This document shows, in pieces, positions 8,641 to 16,740 of a stretch of DNA of 64,000 bases (within the stretch, counting starts at the first letter, position 1; each line of letters opens with the position of its first letter). The DNA is from Poriferisodalis sp965116715 (lineage in GTDB: Bacteria > Actinomycetota > Acidimicrobiia > Acidimicrobiales > Poriferisodalaceae). The translations under genes and the position numbers were made by a program. A model generated the notes under the pieces. That model saw nothing but the letters and a program-made list of their open reading frames with translations. It was not told the origin of the DNA and ran no database searches. Location: positions 3,472,001-3,536,000 of the forward strand of contig OZ220724.1 in the NCBI GenBank assembly GCA_965116715.1, written 5' to 3'.

Positions 8641-10039
8641 CGACAGCAGCGACAGCAGCGGAATGGAAGCGGCCGAGCACGGCGGCGGCACAACGAGGCA
8701 GCCGACTGCGTTGAGGACGCCGCCCGCCTTGCGCAGGCTGGCCGGGCGGCTCGCCGGCGTGGTCGGGCTGAGCTCGCCGGGCGATTCGTCAGATGCCGAG
8801 CCGGGTCTGGCACCAGAAGGCGAATCTCCGAGGGGCGGGCCAGGCCAGCCCTCCCGAGGAGCGCCATCTCGACCTTCTCCGTCGCGGACGGATGCCGAGC
8901 CGGGGGTCGCCCCCGGCGGCCCGCAGCCCGTTGACGGCCGTCGCGGCGTCGACTACGAGGTGGTCAGCACCCGGCGCGGGCCCGGCACCTGGGGGGCGGT
9001 GCTGTTCCTGGTGCTGCTGGGCGTGGTGGCCTGGATGGTGGGCAGCCGCGCCTACCGCTGGGTCGCCGAACAGCTCGACCCGCCCGGCGAGCCCACCGGA
9101 GAGATCGTGCTGACACTGCCGCTCGGCTCGAGTACGGCCAGCATCTCCGACCTGCTTGCCGAGCACGGCGTCGTTCCGAGCTCGCGGGCCTACGAGTGGT
9201 ACGTGAGGTTCAAGGGCGGCCCGGCGTTCCAAGCCGGCGAGTACACGTTCCAGTCCAACTCGTCGGTGTGGGAGACCATGGCAGTGCTCGAAGCCGGACC
9301 GAGCCGCGTGGCGCAGGCCGCCCAGCAGTCGCTCACGATTCCCGAGGGCCTCACCGTGGCGCAGATGGCCGAGCTGCTCGACGACGTGAGCGACCTGAGC
9401 TTCAGCGGCAGGGATTTCCTCATCGCAGTGCGGGAGCGCCCGGTGCTCTCGCTGGTGGCACCAGCGCCCGGCGTGCTGCCCGACGGTGTCTTCGAGCCCG
9501 CCGAGGGGCAGCTCTTCGCCGACACCTACTTCTACGACTCCCAGACGAGTGCCGAGCAGCTCGTGGCGCTGATGGTCGACCGGCTCGATGCCGTGCTGAC
9601 CGAGTTGGGCTACGACGATGCGCCACGGCGAGTCGGCCTGACGCCCTACGAGGCACTGATCGTGGCAAGCATGATCGAACGGGAGGCCCAACTGCCCGAG
9701 GATCGGGCCAAGGTGGCGCGGGTGATCTACAACCGGCTCGCACGGGGATGGTCGCTCGGTCTTGACGCCACCGTCGTCTACGTGGTGGGGACCCACGAGC
9801 TGACGGCGGAGCTGCTGGCGGTCAACTCGCCCTACAACACGCGGGTGCTCGTGGGGCTGCCGCCGACGCCGATTGCCGCCCCGGGCCGGGCCTCGCTCGA
9901 AGCTGCGCTGAATCCCGAGGACGGGCCGTGGATGTACTTCGTGCTGACATCGCCGGACGGGACCCTGTCGTTCTCTGAGACCGACGAGGAGTTCCAGCGC
10001 GACAAGGCGGTGTGCCAAGAGCTGGGCCTGTGCGGCTGA
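8633..10039 (+). CDS. mltG: Endolytic murein transglycosylase MltG (YceG)
   Basis: This membrane-bound lytic transglycosylase cuts nascent peptidoglycan strands. The protein of 468 residues has a long hydrophilic cytoplasmic N-terminus (1-115), one transmembrane helix (about 120-143), a LysM-like region and the YceG catalytic domain. The catalytic Glu lies in ASMIEREAQ at about residue 347, and the C-terminal NSPYNTR...GLPPTPI segment is typical. GTG 8633 overlaps ruvX and suggests coupling; ATG 8663 is an alternative start. The N-terminal tail is Pro/Ser/Arg-rich and probably disordered. Confidence 0.93.
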   Translation: MTDDSSDSSGMEAAEHGGGTTRQPTALRTPPALRRLAGRLAGVVGLSSPGDSSDAEPGLAPEGESPRGGPGQPSRGAPSRPSPSRTDAEPGVAPGGPQPVDGRRGVDYEVVSTRRGPGTWGAVLFLVLLGVVAWMVGSRAYRWVAEQLDPPGEPTGEIVLTLPLGSSTASISDLLAEHGVVPSSRAYEWYVRFKGGPAFQAGEYTFQSNSSVWETMAVLEAGPSRVAQAAQQSLTIPEGLTVAQMAELLDDVSDLSFSGRDFLIAVRERPVLSLVAPAPGVLPDGVFEPAEGQLFADTYFYDSQTSAEQLVALMVDRLDAVLTELGYDDAPRRVGLTPYEALIVASMIEREAQLPEDRAKVARVIYNRLARGWSLGLDATVVYVVGTHELTAELLAVNSPYNTRVLVGLPPTPIAAPGRASLEAALNPEDGPWMYFVLTSPDGTLSFSETDEEFQRDKAVCQELGLCG

Positions 10040-10108
10040 ACCCAGACCGGCTTCGGACAGGACGCCGGCGGCAAGGTCGCACAGCAGCGCGCGCGTAGCG
10101 GCGAGAAT

Positions 10109-10975
10109 GTGCCCATGGTGCGGCCGAGCGGCACAACGCGACTCGCGGGCGTCATCGGCGACCCGGTGCGGCATTCCCTGAGTCCGGCGCTGCACAACGC
10201 AGGGTTCGCGCACCTGGGCTTGGACTGGACCTATGTGGCGTTCGAGGTGCCGGCCGGCGGCGGTGCAGGTGCGGTCGACGCGATGCGCGCGCTGGGCATC
10301 GACGGCCTGTCGGTGACCATGCCCCTCAAGGCAGAGGTGGCTGAGGCCTGCGACGAGCTGTCGCCTGCGGCGGCCATGCTGGGTGCCGTCAACTGCGTGC
10401 GACGCAGCGGTGACCGCCTGATCGGCGAGAACACCGACGGCGTGGGGTTCGTGAACTCGCTGCGCATCCAAGCGGGTGTCGAGCCCGCCGGCAAGCACGC
10501 GGTAGTGCTGGGCGCAGGCGGCGCGGCGCGCGCCGTGGTGGTGGCGCTGGTGGGCGAGGGCGCCTCGGTCACGATTGTGAATCGCTCCATCGAGCCGGCC
10601 ATGCGGGCAGCCGAGCTCGGCAAGACGGCTGCGGTGGCAGCGGGCATCGGCAGCTCGATGTCGGTGATGGTCGGCGCTCCCGGAGCGGTGAGAGACGCCG
10701 ACCTGGTCGTGAATGCCACGCCGCTCGGCATGGTCGGGACTGATCCGCTTCCGGTCGAGCCGGACCTGCTGCACAGCGGGCAGGCCGTGGTGGACCTCAT
10801 CTACACGCCCGCGGTCACCCCGATCCTCGAAGTCGCCGACGAAGCGGGGGCCCAGACGCTCAACGGCACGGGAATGCTCTTGTTCCAGGCCGCCGAACAG
10901 TTCAAGATGTGGACCGGCCGCAATGCACCCACGAGGGCGATGGGGGCAGCCGTCGGCCTGGATATCGCCGGGTAG
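10109..10975 (+). CDS. aroE: Shikimate dehydrogenase (AroE)
   Basis: The enzyme reduces 3-dehydroshikimate to shikimate with NADPH. It has 288 residues. The substrate-binding region includes GDPVRHSLSPALHN and VTMPLK (catalytic Lys), followed by GAVNCV and GENTDGVGF. The nucleotide site is GAGGAARAV at about residue 134, and NATPLGM follows. The C-terminal GTGMLLFQAAEQFKMWTG block is conserved. Starts at GTG 10109, ATG 10115 or GTG 10118 are all possible. It lies beside a prepilin peptidase gene and near aroB and aroQ, a mycobacteria-like arrangement. Confidence 0.95.
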   Translation: MPMVRPSGTTRLAGVIGDPVRHSLSPALHNAGFAHLGLDWTYVAFEVPAGGGAGAVDAMRALGIDGLSVTMPLKAEVAEACDELSPAAAMLGAVNCVRRSGDRLIGENTDGVGFVNSLRIQAGVEPAGKHAVVLGAGGAARAVVVALVGEGASVTIVNRSIEPAMRAAELGKTAAVAAGIGSSMSVMVGAPGAVRDADLVVNATPLGMVGTDPLPVEPDLLHSGQAVVDLIYTPAVTPILEVADEAGAQTLNGTGMLLFQAAEQFKMWTGRNAPTRAMGAAVGLDIAG

Positions 10976-11029
10976 CTCCCCGGCCCGAGCGCAGCCCCTG
11001 CGGCTGCCGGCGACCGGAGGGCGAACGGC

Positions 11030-11719
11030 GTGATCAGTGCAGCACCGAACGCGGCAATCGGCACCGGCGCGGGCGCGCTGGCCCTGCTGGCGGTCGCGCT
11101 GGGGGGTGTTGCTGCTGGCGCCGTCGCCACCCGCTGTGCCCGGCGCTGCTTCGCGGTCAGCCTGCAGCCGGCGGTGACGATGGCGGCATGCGTTGCGACG
11201 GGCACGGTGCTCACGCTGCGGATCGGCGGGGGCCCCTACCTCGCACCGCTGCTCGTATTCGGCTGGGCCGGCGTGATGATCTCCGCTGTCGACCTGCGCA
11301 CCCATCTGATCCCTACCCGGCTGCTGCAGGCCTGCGCCGCCGTGGCGGTCCCGTTGCTGTGTGCGGCTGCGGTGCTCGACGGCGGCCTCGCCGGGCTGGC
11401 CCGCACAGCAGCAGCGACTGCCATCGGAGCGGCGATCGGCTGGGGGACGACGCACGTCATCTGGCGAGCTGCCCGGGCCGGGCTGGGCTATGGCGACGTG
11501 CGGCTCGCCGGCTACCTGGGCCTGCACCTGGGCCTCGGCGGGATCTCTGCCGTGTGGATCGGCCTGCTTGCGGGCTTTGCCATCGCTGCGGCGGTCGGCG
11601 CTGTCGGGATCATTGCACTGGGCCGCAGCACCGACCACCGGTTCGCCCTGGGACCGTCACTGATCGCCGGTGCGCTCGCTGCGGCGTGGTTGTTCATGCC
11701 GCCGGGCCTCGTCGCATAG
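11030..11719 (+). CDS. Type IV prepilin peptidase, A24 family (TadV/CpaA-like)
   Basis: This integral membrane aspartic protease has 229 residues and about six hydrophobic helices. The two catalytic Asp residues are in SAVDLRTHLIPT (about residue 88) and GYGDVRLAG (about 156). It lacks the N-terminal cysteine-containing methylase domain of large PilD enzymes, so it resembles the short TadV/CpaA type. A homologous peptidase gene lies beside aroE in mycobacteria, so this may be its ancestral location. It is the only candidate in the window to process the pilin-like proteins encoded from 23.7 to 25.3 kb. The start is GTG 11030. Confidence 0.87.
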   Translation: MISAAPNAAIGTGAGALALLAVALGGVAAGAVATRCARRCFAVSLQPAVTMAACVATGTVLTLRIGGGPYLAPLLVFGWAGVMISAVDLRTHLIPTRLLQACAAVAVPLLCAAAVLDGGLAGLARTAAATAIGAAIGWGTTHVIWRAARAGLGYGDVRLAGYLGLHLGLGGISAVWIGLLAGFAIAAAVGAVGIIALGRSTDHRFALGPSLIAGALAAAWLFMPPGLVA

Positions 11720-11808
11720 GCGCGTCGGGTCTGCGCACCGCCGGCTGCCCGCCAGGCATGCGCCGCGCGCCCAGGCTTCGCCGCAGGTAGCCGGCCAGGA
11801 TGCGTCGG

Positions 11809-11814
11809 TACGCT
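11809..11814 (+). promoter_or_regulatory. Probable -10 element (TACGCT) of aroB
   Basis: TACGCT ends 8 nt before the aroB ATG with no Shine-Dalgarno sequence in between, consistent with a leaderless transcript. Confidence 0.4.
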
Positions 11815-11822
11815 CGCATGCG

Positions 11823-12908
11823 ATGTCAAACACGATTCGCGTCGACGTGCCGCTGGGGGATCGCTCGTACCCCGTGCTGGTCGGCGCCGGCGCGCGCCAT
11901 GAGCTCGGCTCCGTCCTGCGCGAGTCCGAGCTGACCGCCGGGGCGCAGCGCGCTGCGGTGGTCACGCAGCCCGGCATCGGCGTTGACGTGGACCCTGGGA
12001 TTCCGTTCGAGGTGTTCACTATTCCCGACGGAGAGCAGGCCAAGGAGCTGGCCACCATCGGCGAGCTGTGCAGCGGGTTCGCCCGCTTTGGCCTCACCCG
12101 TCGCGACGTCGTGGTGGGCGTGGGCGGCGGGGTGGTCACCGACGTGGCCGGGTTCGCGGCAGCCGTGTACCACCGGGGCGTCGCGGTTGCCCATGTCGCC
12201 ACCACGCTGCTGGGCCAGATCGACGCTGCGGTGGGGGGCAAGACCGGGGTGAACCTGGCCGAGGGCAAGAACCTCGTCGGGGCGTTCTGGCAGCCTGCCG
12301 CCGTGCTGTGCGACACCGAGGTGCTCGACACGCTGCCCGAGCGCGAGCTGCGCGCCGGTTACGGCGAACTGGCCAAGTACCACTTCATCGGCTGCACGCC
12401 GCAGGCAGCGCAGCTCATCGGTTCCCACCCGTCGCTGTTGGGGCGCCTGGCTGGCGGCGAGCCGCTCAGCGAGCTGGACGGTGCGGAGCTGGTGGCGGCG
12501 TGCGTGGCCATCAAGGCCGAGGTGGTGGCGTCTGATGAAACCGAGAGCGGCCGCCGAGCGCTGCTGAACTACGGGCACACGCTGGGGCATGCGCTCGAGA
12601 TCGCCGGGCACTTCGACCTGCGCCACGGCGAGGCGGTGGCCGTCGGGCTGCGGTATGCGGCACAGGTGGCTCGCCTGCTCGGGCGCATCGACGACGACCG
12701 GGTGGACGAGCACGAGCGAGTCCTGGATGCCTACGGCCTGAGCTGGAAGCTGCCGCCAGGCGTCGATCATGACGAGATCATCGAGCTGTTCGGGCGCGAC
12801 AAGAAGGCCGCCGACGGCATCACCTTCGTGCTCGACGGCCCTCACGGCCTCGAGGTGGTGCCCGGTGTCGACCCGAGCGTGCTTCGCAGCGCGCTCGAGC
12901 GGATGTAG
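11823..12908 (+). CDS. aroB: 3-dehydroquinate synthase (AroB)
   Basis: This enzyme converts DAHP to 3-dehydroquinate using NAD and a divalent metal. It has 361 residues. The NAD site contains GVGGGVVTDVAGF, followed by TTLLGQIDAAVGGKTGVN. The metal ligands are the Glu in GYGELAKYH, the His in NYGHTLGHALE and the His in LRHGEAVAVG. It is followed 16 bp later by aroQ. aroK and aroC, normally next to aroB in related actinobacteria, are not present in this window. Confidence 0.96.
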   Translation: MSNTIRVDVPLGDRSYPVLVGAGARHELGSVLRESELTAGAQRAAVVTQPGIGVDVDPGIPFEVFTIPDGEQAKELATIGELCSGFARFGLTRRDVVVGVGGGVVTDVAGFAAAVYHRGVAVAHVATTLLGQIDAAVGGKTGVNLAEGKNLVGAFWQPAAVLCDTEVLDTLPERELRAGYGELAKYHFIGCTPQAAQLIGSHPSLLGRLAGGEPLSELDGAELVAACVAIKAEVVASDETESGRRALLNYGHTLGHALEIAGHFDLRHGEAVAVGLRYAAQVARLLGRIDDDRVDEHERVLDAYGLSWKLPPGVDHDEIIELFGRDKKAADGITFVLDGPHGLEVVPGVDPSVLRSALERM

Positions 12909-12924
12909 GCAGGAGCTGGAACAG

Positions 12925-13413
12925 ATGCCTCGCCACGTCCTGCTGCTGCTGTCGGGTCCGAACCTGAACCTGCTGGGCACCCGCCAGCCCGAGATCTACG
13001 GCACTGACACCCTGCTCGACCATGTGCGGGCGGCACGCCGGGCCGCCACCGAGCTCGGCTGGGATCTCGAGCACCGCCAGAGCAACCACGAAGGCGAACT
13101 GGTGGACGCCATTCACGCAGGCATCGGCCGGGTCGAGGCCATCGTGGTCAATCCCGGTGCGCTGACCCACTACGGCTGGTCGCTGCACGACGCACTGGCA
13201 GCCTTCTCGGGCCCGATCGTGGAGCTGCACCTGTCCGAGCCGCGCGAGCGCGAGCCGTGGCGCCACCTCTCGGTGGTGGAGCCGCTGGCGATCGCCCGGG
13301 TGGCCGGCGAGGGTGGTGCCGGCTATCCGCGGGCGGTGGCGCTGGCCATCGAAGCGGCGCGTGGCGCCGCCGAGGGGTCTGGCGCCGACGACGAAGCCGG
13401 TGGGCCGTCGTGA
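12925..13413 (+). CDS. aroQ: Type II 3-dehydroquinate dehydratase (AroQ)
   Basis: This small dodecameric dehydratase makes 3-dehydroshikimate. The 162-residue protein has GPNLNLLGTRQPEIYG near the N-terminus, with the catalytic Tyr and mobile-loop Arg, then QSNHEGELVDAIH, NPGALTHYGWSLHDAL and VELHLSEP with the catalytic His. The C-terminus is slightly extended and Gly/Ala-rich. A potential Shine-Dalgarno sequence (CAGGAG) precedes the ATG, and the gene follows aroB closely, so the two probably share a transcript. Confidence 0.95.
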   Translation: MPRHVLLLLSGPNLNLLGTRQPEIYGTDTLLDHVRAARRAATELGWDLEHRQSNHEGELVDAIHAGIGRVEAIVVNPGALTHYGWSLHDALAAFSGPIVELHLSEPREREPWRHLSVVEPLAIARVAGEGGAGYPRAVALAIEAARGAAEGSGADDEAGGPS

Positions 13414-13494
13414 CGCCCTGTCGTGGCGGCCGGCGGTGCTTGTACCGTCCCGCTGCGAATCTCCGACCACCCAGGCTGATCCCGAGGCGCTGAC

Positions 13495-14061
13495 ATGGCC
13501 ATCTCCACCGCCGACTTCCGCAACGGCATGACGCTCGACCTCGCCGACGGGCTGTTCCAGCTCACCGAGTTCCAGCACGTCAAGCCGGGCAAGGGCGGCG
13601 CGTTCGTGCGCACGACGCTTCGCAACGTCCGCACCGGCGCCACGCTCGAGCGCACCTTCCGGGCCGGCGAGCGCATGGAGCGCGCGGTCATCGACCAGCG
13701 CGACATGCAGTACCTGTACGCCGACGGCGACTCGCTGGTGTTCATGGACACCGACACCTACGAGCAGCTCCCGGTCAGCCGGGCGGCGGCGGGCAGCGCC
13801 ACCAGCTTCCTGGTGGAGGGCGAGACGGCCACGGTGGTGCGCCACGGCGACGAGGTGCTGGGCGTGGAGCTGCCCGCGTCGGTGGTGCTGGAAGTGGCCG
13901 ACACCGACCCGGGCGTGCAGGGCGACCGGGTGTCGGGCGCGCGCAAGCCGGCCACGATGTCCACCGGGCTGGTGGTGCAGGTGCCGCTGTTCATCGAGCC
14001 CGGCGAGCGGCTGAAGGTGGACACCCGCAGCGGCGACTACATCGAGCGGGCCCGCGGCTGA
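13495..14061 (+). CDS. efp: Elongation factor P
   Basis: EF-P rescues ribosomes stalled at proline stretches. At 188 residues it has the standard three beta-barrel domains. The loop HVKPGKGGAF carries the Lys that is modified in some lineages. The C-terminal signature with VPLFIEPGERLKVDTRSGDY is present. No epmA- or epmB-like modification gene is nearby. It precedes nusB by 38 bp, the conserved efp-nusB order. Confidence 0.97.
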   Translation: MAISTADFRNGMTLDLADGLFQLTEFQHVKPGKGGAFVRTTLRNVRTGATLERTFRAGERMERAVIDQRDMQYLYADGDSLVFMDTDTYEQLPVSRAAAGSATSFLVEGETATVVRHGDEVLGVELPASVVLEVADTDPGVQGDRVSGARKPATMSTGLVVQVPLFIEPGERLKVDTRSGDYIERARG

Positions 14062-14099
14062 CGCCGCCGGGCCGCTGATCGGGGCCGAGGCCCGCCGCC

Positions 14100-14525
14100 A
14101 TGAACCGCCCCAGCGACCCGTTCGCCGCTCCCGAGGAGCCGACCCGCCGCCGCGAAGCGCGCCAGCGGTCGGTGGAGCTGCTGTACGAGGCCGAGATGAA
14201 GTCGTGCGAGCTGGCCGATGTGCTCGCCGAGCAGATCAGCGACCTCGACCCGTTCGCGCTCGAGCTGGCCACCGGCGTCGCCGCCCAGCGCGATGCGCTG
14301 ACCGAGCGGCTTGCCGGCCTGCTGAACGAGGGCTGGACGCCGCAGCGCCTCGGTGTGTGCGACCGGCTCATCCTGCTGCAAGGCCTGTTGGAACTGGAAC
14401 GAGGGGCGGCCCCCGCGGCTGTGGTCATCAACGAGGCCGTCGAGCTGGCACACCGCCTGGGCGCCACCGATCGCAGCGGTGCGCTGGTGAACGGCGTGCT
14501 CGCAGCCGCCGTTGACGACCGGTGA
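14100..14525 (+). CDS. nusB: Transcription antitermination factor NusB
   Basis: NusB binds boxA RNA with NusE (S10) and supports rRNA antitermination. The 141-residue all-helical protein begins with the conserved RRREARQRSVELLYEAEM block and has the ERGAAPAAVVINEAVELAHRLG region and the C-terminal LVNGVLAAA. In most actinobacteria nusB is followed directly by pyrR. Here an 11-kb Tad-like island and a small toxin-antitoxin-like pair intervene. Confidence 0.94.
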   Translation: MNRPSDPFAAPEEPTRRREARQRSVELLYEAEMKSCELADVLAEQISDLDPFALELATGVAAQRDALTERLAGLLNEGWTPQRLGVCDRLILLQGLLELERGAAPAAVVINEAVELAHRLGATDRSGALVNGVLAAAVDDR

Positions 14526-14556
14526 CAGCCGAATCGTGACGGTCGACACGTGAGCC

Positions 14557-14575
14557 TCCGGGTCTGGTGCCCGGA
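14557..14575 (+). terminator. Possible hairpin downstream of nusB
   Basis: TCCGGG and CCCGGA form a perfect 6-bp stem with a 7-nt loop, 31 bp after the nusB stop. There is no T run, so it could be a weak or factor-assisted end point separating the housekeeping genes from the accessory operon. Confidence 0.25.
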
Positions 14576-14605
14576 CCCTCGCGCCAAGGGTGAGTTTCAA
14601 ATGCA

Positions 14606-14632
14606 TTGAAAATAATTGGAATGAGCTAATAC
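14606..14632 (+). promoter_or_regulatory. Candidate promoter of the Tad-like operon
   Basis: The 205-bp gap after nusB contains the only clearly AT-rich patch of this region. TTGAAA (14606-14611) and TAATAC (14627-14632) resemble -35 and -10 boxes with a short 15-nt spacer. TTTCAA at 14595-14600 and TTGAAA form an inverted repeat overlapping the -35 box, which could be an operator. Confidence 0.4.
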
Positions 14633-14730
14633 AACGCGCCTAGAACTCACTGCAACTCCTGCCGGCGACTTCGCGGGAGTGAGACGCACGGGAATCCGAC
14701 GTCGCAGGACGAGTTCGAGGGAGCTGAGCG

Positions 14731-16740
14731 ATGGCCATTCGGCGATACGGCGTGGCGAGACGGTGCGCACTGGCAGTGCTCATCGGGGGCCTCGTGGCAG
14801 CGTGCAGCAGCGATGGCGGAGAGCCAGTTGATCCGGCCCCGTCGATCTCGGTGGACACCGGCGGCGACGCGATCGCCGACGCCGACAGCGTCGACGGAGA
14901 GCGACGATCGGCGCTGGGCGATCAGCCCGCCAATGAGGCGCGGCTGATCGTTGCGGGCGACGGCAAGTACCCGAACTCGGGGGCGCGTCGCCCGGCACTC
15001 GAACTTCAATCGGCCGTCCCGATCGGCGGCGGCCGCGTCTGGGTTCCCTGGCCGCCGTATCCGGAGCTGCAACTCGACGCGGCACAGAGCAGCCAACCGG
15101 CAGTGGCCGGCTCGCACTCGAAGCTGCTCGGTGATGTCGGGCGGGGACACGACTTCATCGTCGGTCAACGGGCGCAGTGGGAAGCGATGCCGCCCTATCT
15201 GCCCGAAGCTCGGACCGCGTTCGACGAAGGGACACGGGTAGCACGCCGGCGCGGAGGCACCGACACGGCGTGGGAATTGGCGGTGGATCCCGCGGGGCTC
15301 GACTACCAAACCCGCATCCATGCGGATCGCAGTGTCGCCTACGACCACGTCTCGCTGTGTCCCCCGCATCCCACACCCACCTCGCTCGGCGCCGACCCCG
15401 GCGTCACAGATGCCGATCGAGACCGGGCCGCAGCGGCCATCGAAGCATTCATCACCGGGATGCGTTCGCCGGGGGGTCGGCCGATGCACTCGTGGGGGAC
15501 AACGGTCAACGAGGTTGCCAAGCTGCTCGTCTACAGCCCCGGCGAGCCCATGGAGCTTGCTCTTGGCGGCCACAGCCTGACCGATGCGGGGTTCTTCCCC
15601 GGCGACTGGTCCGCGCAGGCCAAGCACTGGCTCACCCGGCGCGCCGCCCAGGGTGCTGTTACGGATTCGATTGTCGGGCACGCCGCTGTCAGCCGAGGCC
15701 CCACCACCCTCTGGGAAGCCTGCAGCGACTTGGCCACGATCATCCCGGGCGTCTACACCGAGTCGCATCGCACCCGACAGCTTGAGTCGTTGTGGGCACG
15801 CGGACTGCGGCTCGAGTTCACGACACCGCCTGTCGAGCGGGCCTGGGTCGCCGATCTCGGTGCTGCCGGGCATGCACTGGCAGTGATCTGCCATCCACCG
15901 GGGCAGTCCTTCTTGCTGGATGCATCGACGGGCGAACGTCTCGACGCCGGCAGCGATCACCGGGCGCACGTCGAGGCCATGTGGCTCACGTGGTCCCGGC
16001 TCAGCTACCGGGTACTGCGCAATGCTCTGTTCGAGGGCGACTGCAACGGCGAAGCCTTCGGCCAGGCAACGCGGTGGCTGCAGGGCGAGAAGGACACTCA
16101 GGCCGCGACCATCGACTGGAGCGAACCACGCGCTTGGGGTTCAGGTGTGCGCAACCAGTGGATTGCCGTACGTGAGTGGGTAGCGGTGCCACAGCAGGAG
16201 GTGTGGCGGGCCCACCGTGATCACGGGTGGCACTTGGGGTTCTGGTGCGAGACCGGCATACCGGTCGGTGCACTGGTCCACGGCGAGTTGCAGCGGCCCA
16301 TGCTGGCGTCGCACTGCACACCCGAGCAGTGGTCGGCACTGGCAGCGGCAGCGGCAGCTGCGCCCGAGGTGACAAGCGAGCTCTCGGCCACGCACTGGGA
16401 TCCTGGTGCGAGCTGGCACGAGCGCATGTACCTCTCGCCGTTCAAGTCGCTCGATCAGGTGCTCGGCTGTCCTGCGGATCCGGACCTCATTGACGAGGCG
16501 CTTGCCCGGCCGATCGAGCGACGGGCGAAGAAGCCGTGGCCGCCGCGCTCGCTCCCACTCGCTCCCGATGGACATGCCTATCCGCGCCCTATGCCGCCGT
16601 GCCCCGGTGCCGTCTGGCCGCCGCAGACCGATCAGTTCTGGTGGCCCGAGGCCGAACCACTGGCTGGGCAACCGGCTTCGTCGAGGGTCGAGTCGCGCGC
16701 CGGCGCGCTCGTCGGAGGAACCGCAGGAGCGACGTCATGA
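14731..16740 (+). CDS. Large lipoprotein of unknown function, first gene of the Tad-like operon
   Basis: The 669-residue protein has a lipoprotein signal: a basic start, a hydrophobic core and the lipobox LVAAC with Cys at residue 28, followed by a Ser/Asp-rich linker. No known domain was recognised. The mature part is rich in Trp, Pro and His and contains scattered Cys residues that could pair outside the cell. The C-terminus is proline-rich (about residues 590-640). Its stop overlaps the next gene (ATGA), so it appears to be the first gene of the surface-structure operon. A role as a cell-surface anchor or assembly lipoprotein is inferred only from position. Confidence 0.7.
   Translation: MAIRRYGVARRCALAVLIGGLVAACSSDGGEPVDPAPSISVDTGGDAIADADSVDGERRSALGDQPANEARLIVAGDGKYPNSGARRPALELQSAVPIGGGRVWVPWPPYPELQLDAAQSSQPAVAGSHSKLLGDVGRGHDFIVGQRAQWEAMPPYLPEARTAFDEGTRVARRRGGTDTAWELAVDPAGLDYQTRIHADRSVAYDHVSLCPPHPTPTSLGADPGVTDADRDRAAAAIEAFITGMRSPGGRPMHSWGTTVNEVAKLLVYSPGEPMELALGGHSLTDAGFFPGDWSAQAKHWLTRRAAQGAVTDSIVGHAAVSRGPTTLWEACSDLATIIPGVYTESHRTRQLESLWARGLRLEFTTPPVERAWVADLGAAGHALAVICHPPGQSFLLDASTGERLDAGSDHRAHVEAMWLTWSRLSYRVLRNALFEGDCNGEAFGQATRWLQGEKDTQAATIDWSEPRAWGSGVRNQWIAVREWVAVPQQEVWRAHRDHGWHLGFWCETGIPVGALVHGELQRPMLASHCTPEQWSALAAAAAAAPEVTSELSATHWDPGASWHERMYLSPFKSLDQVLGCPADPDLIDEALARPIERRAKKPWPPRSLPLAPDGHAYPRPMPPCPGAVWPPQTDQFWWPEAEPLAGQPASSRVESRAGALVGGTAGATS

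Noticed and set aside
10058..10108. TAGCGG or GAGAAT as the aroE -10 element
   Set aside because: Neither fits the TANNNT hexamer well and there are three possible aroE starts, so no promoter was assigned.
4641..11638. Very long minus-strand open frames opposite alaS, mltG and aroE
   Set aside because: They mirror strong plus-strand genes, have low-complexity Arg/His/Ala-rich translations and match no family; they result from high GC content.
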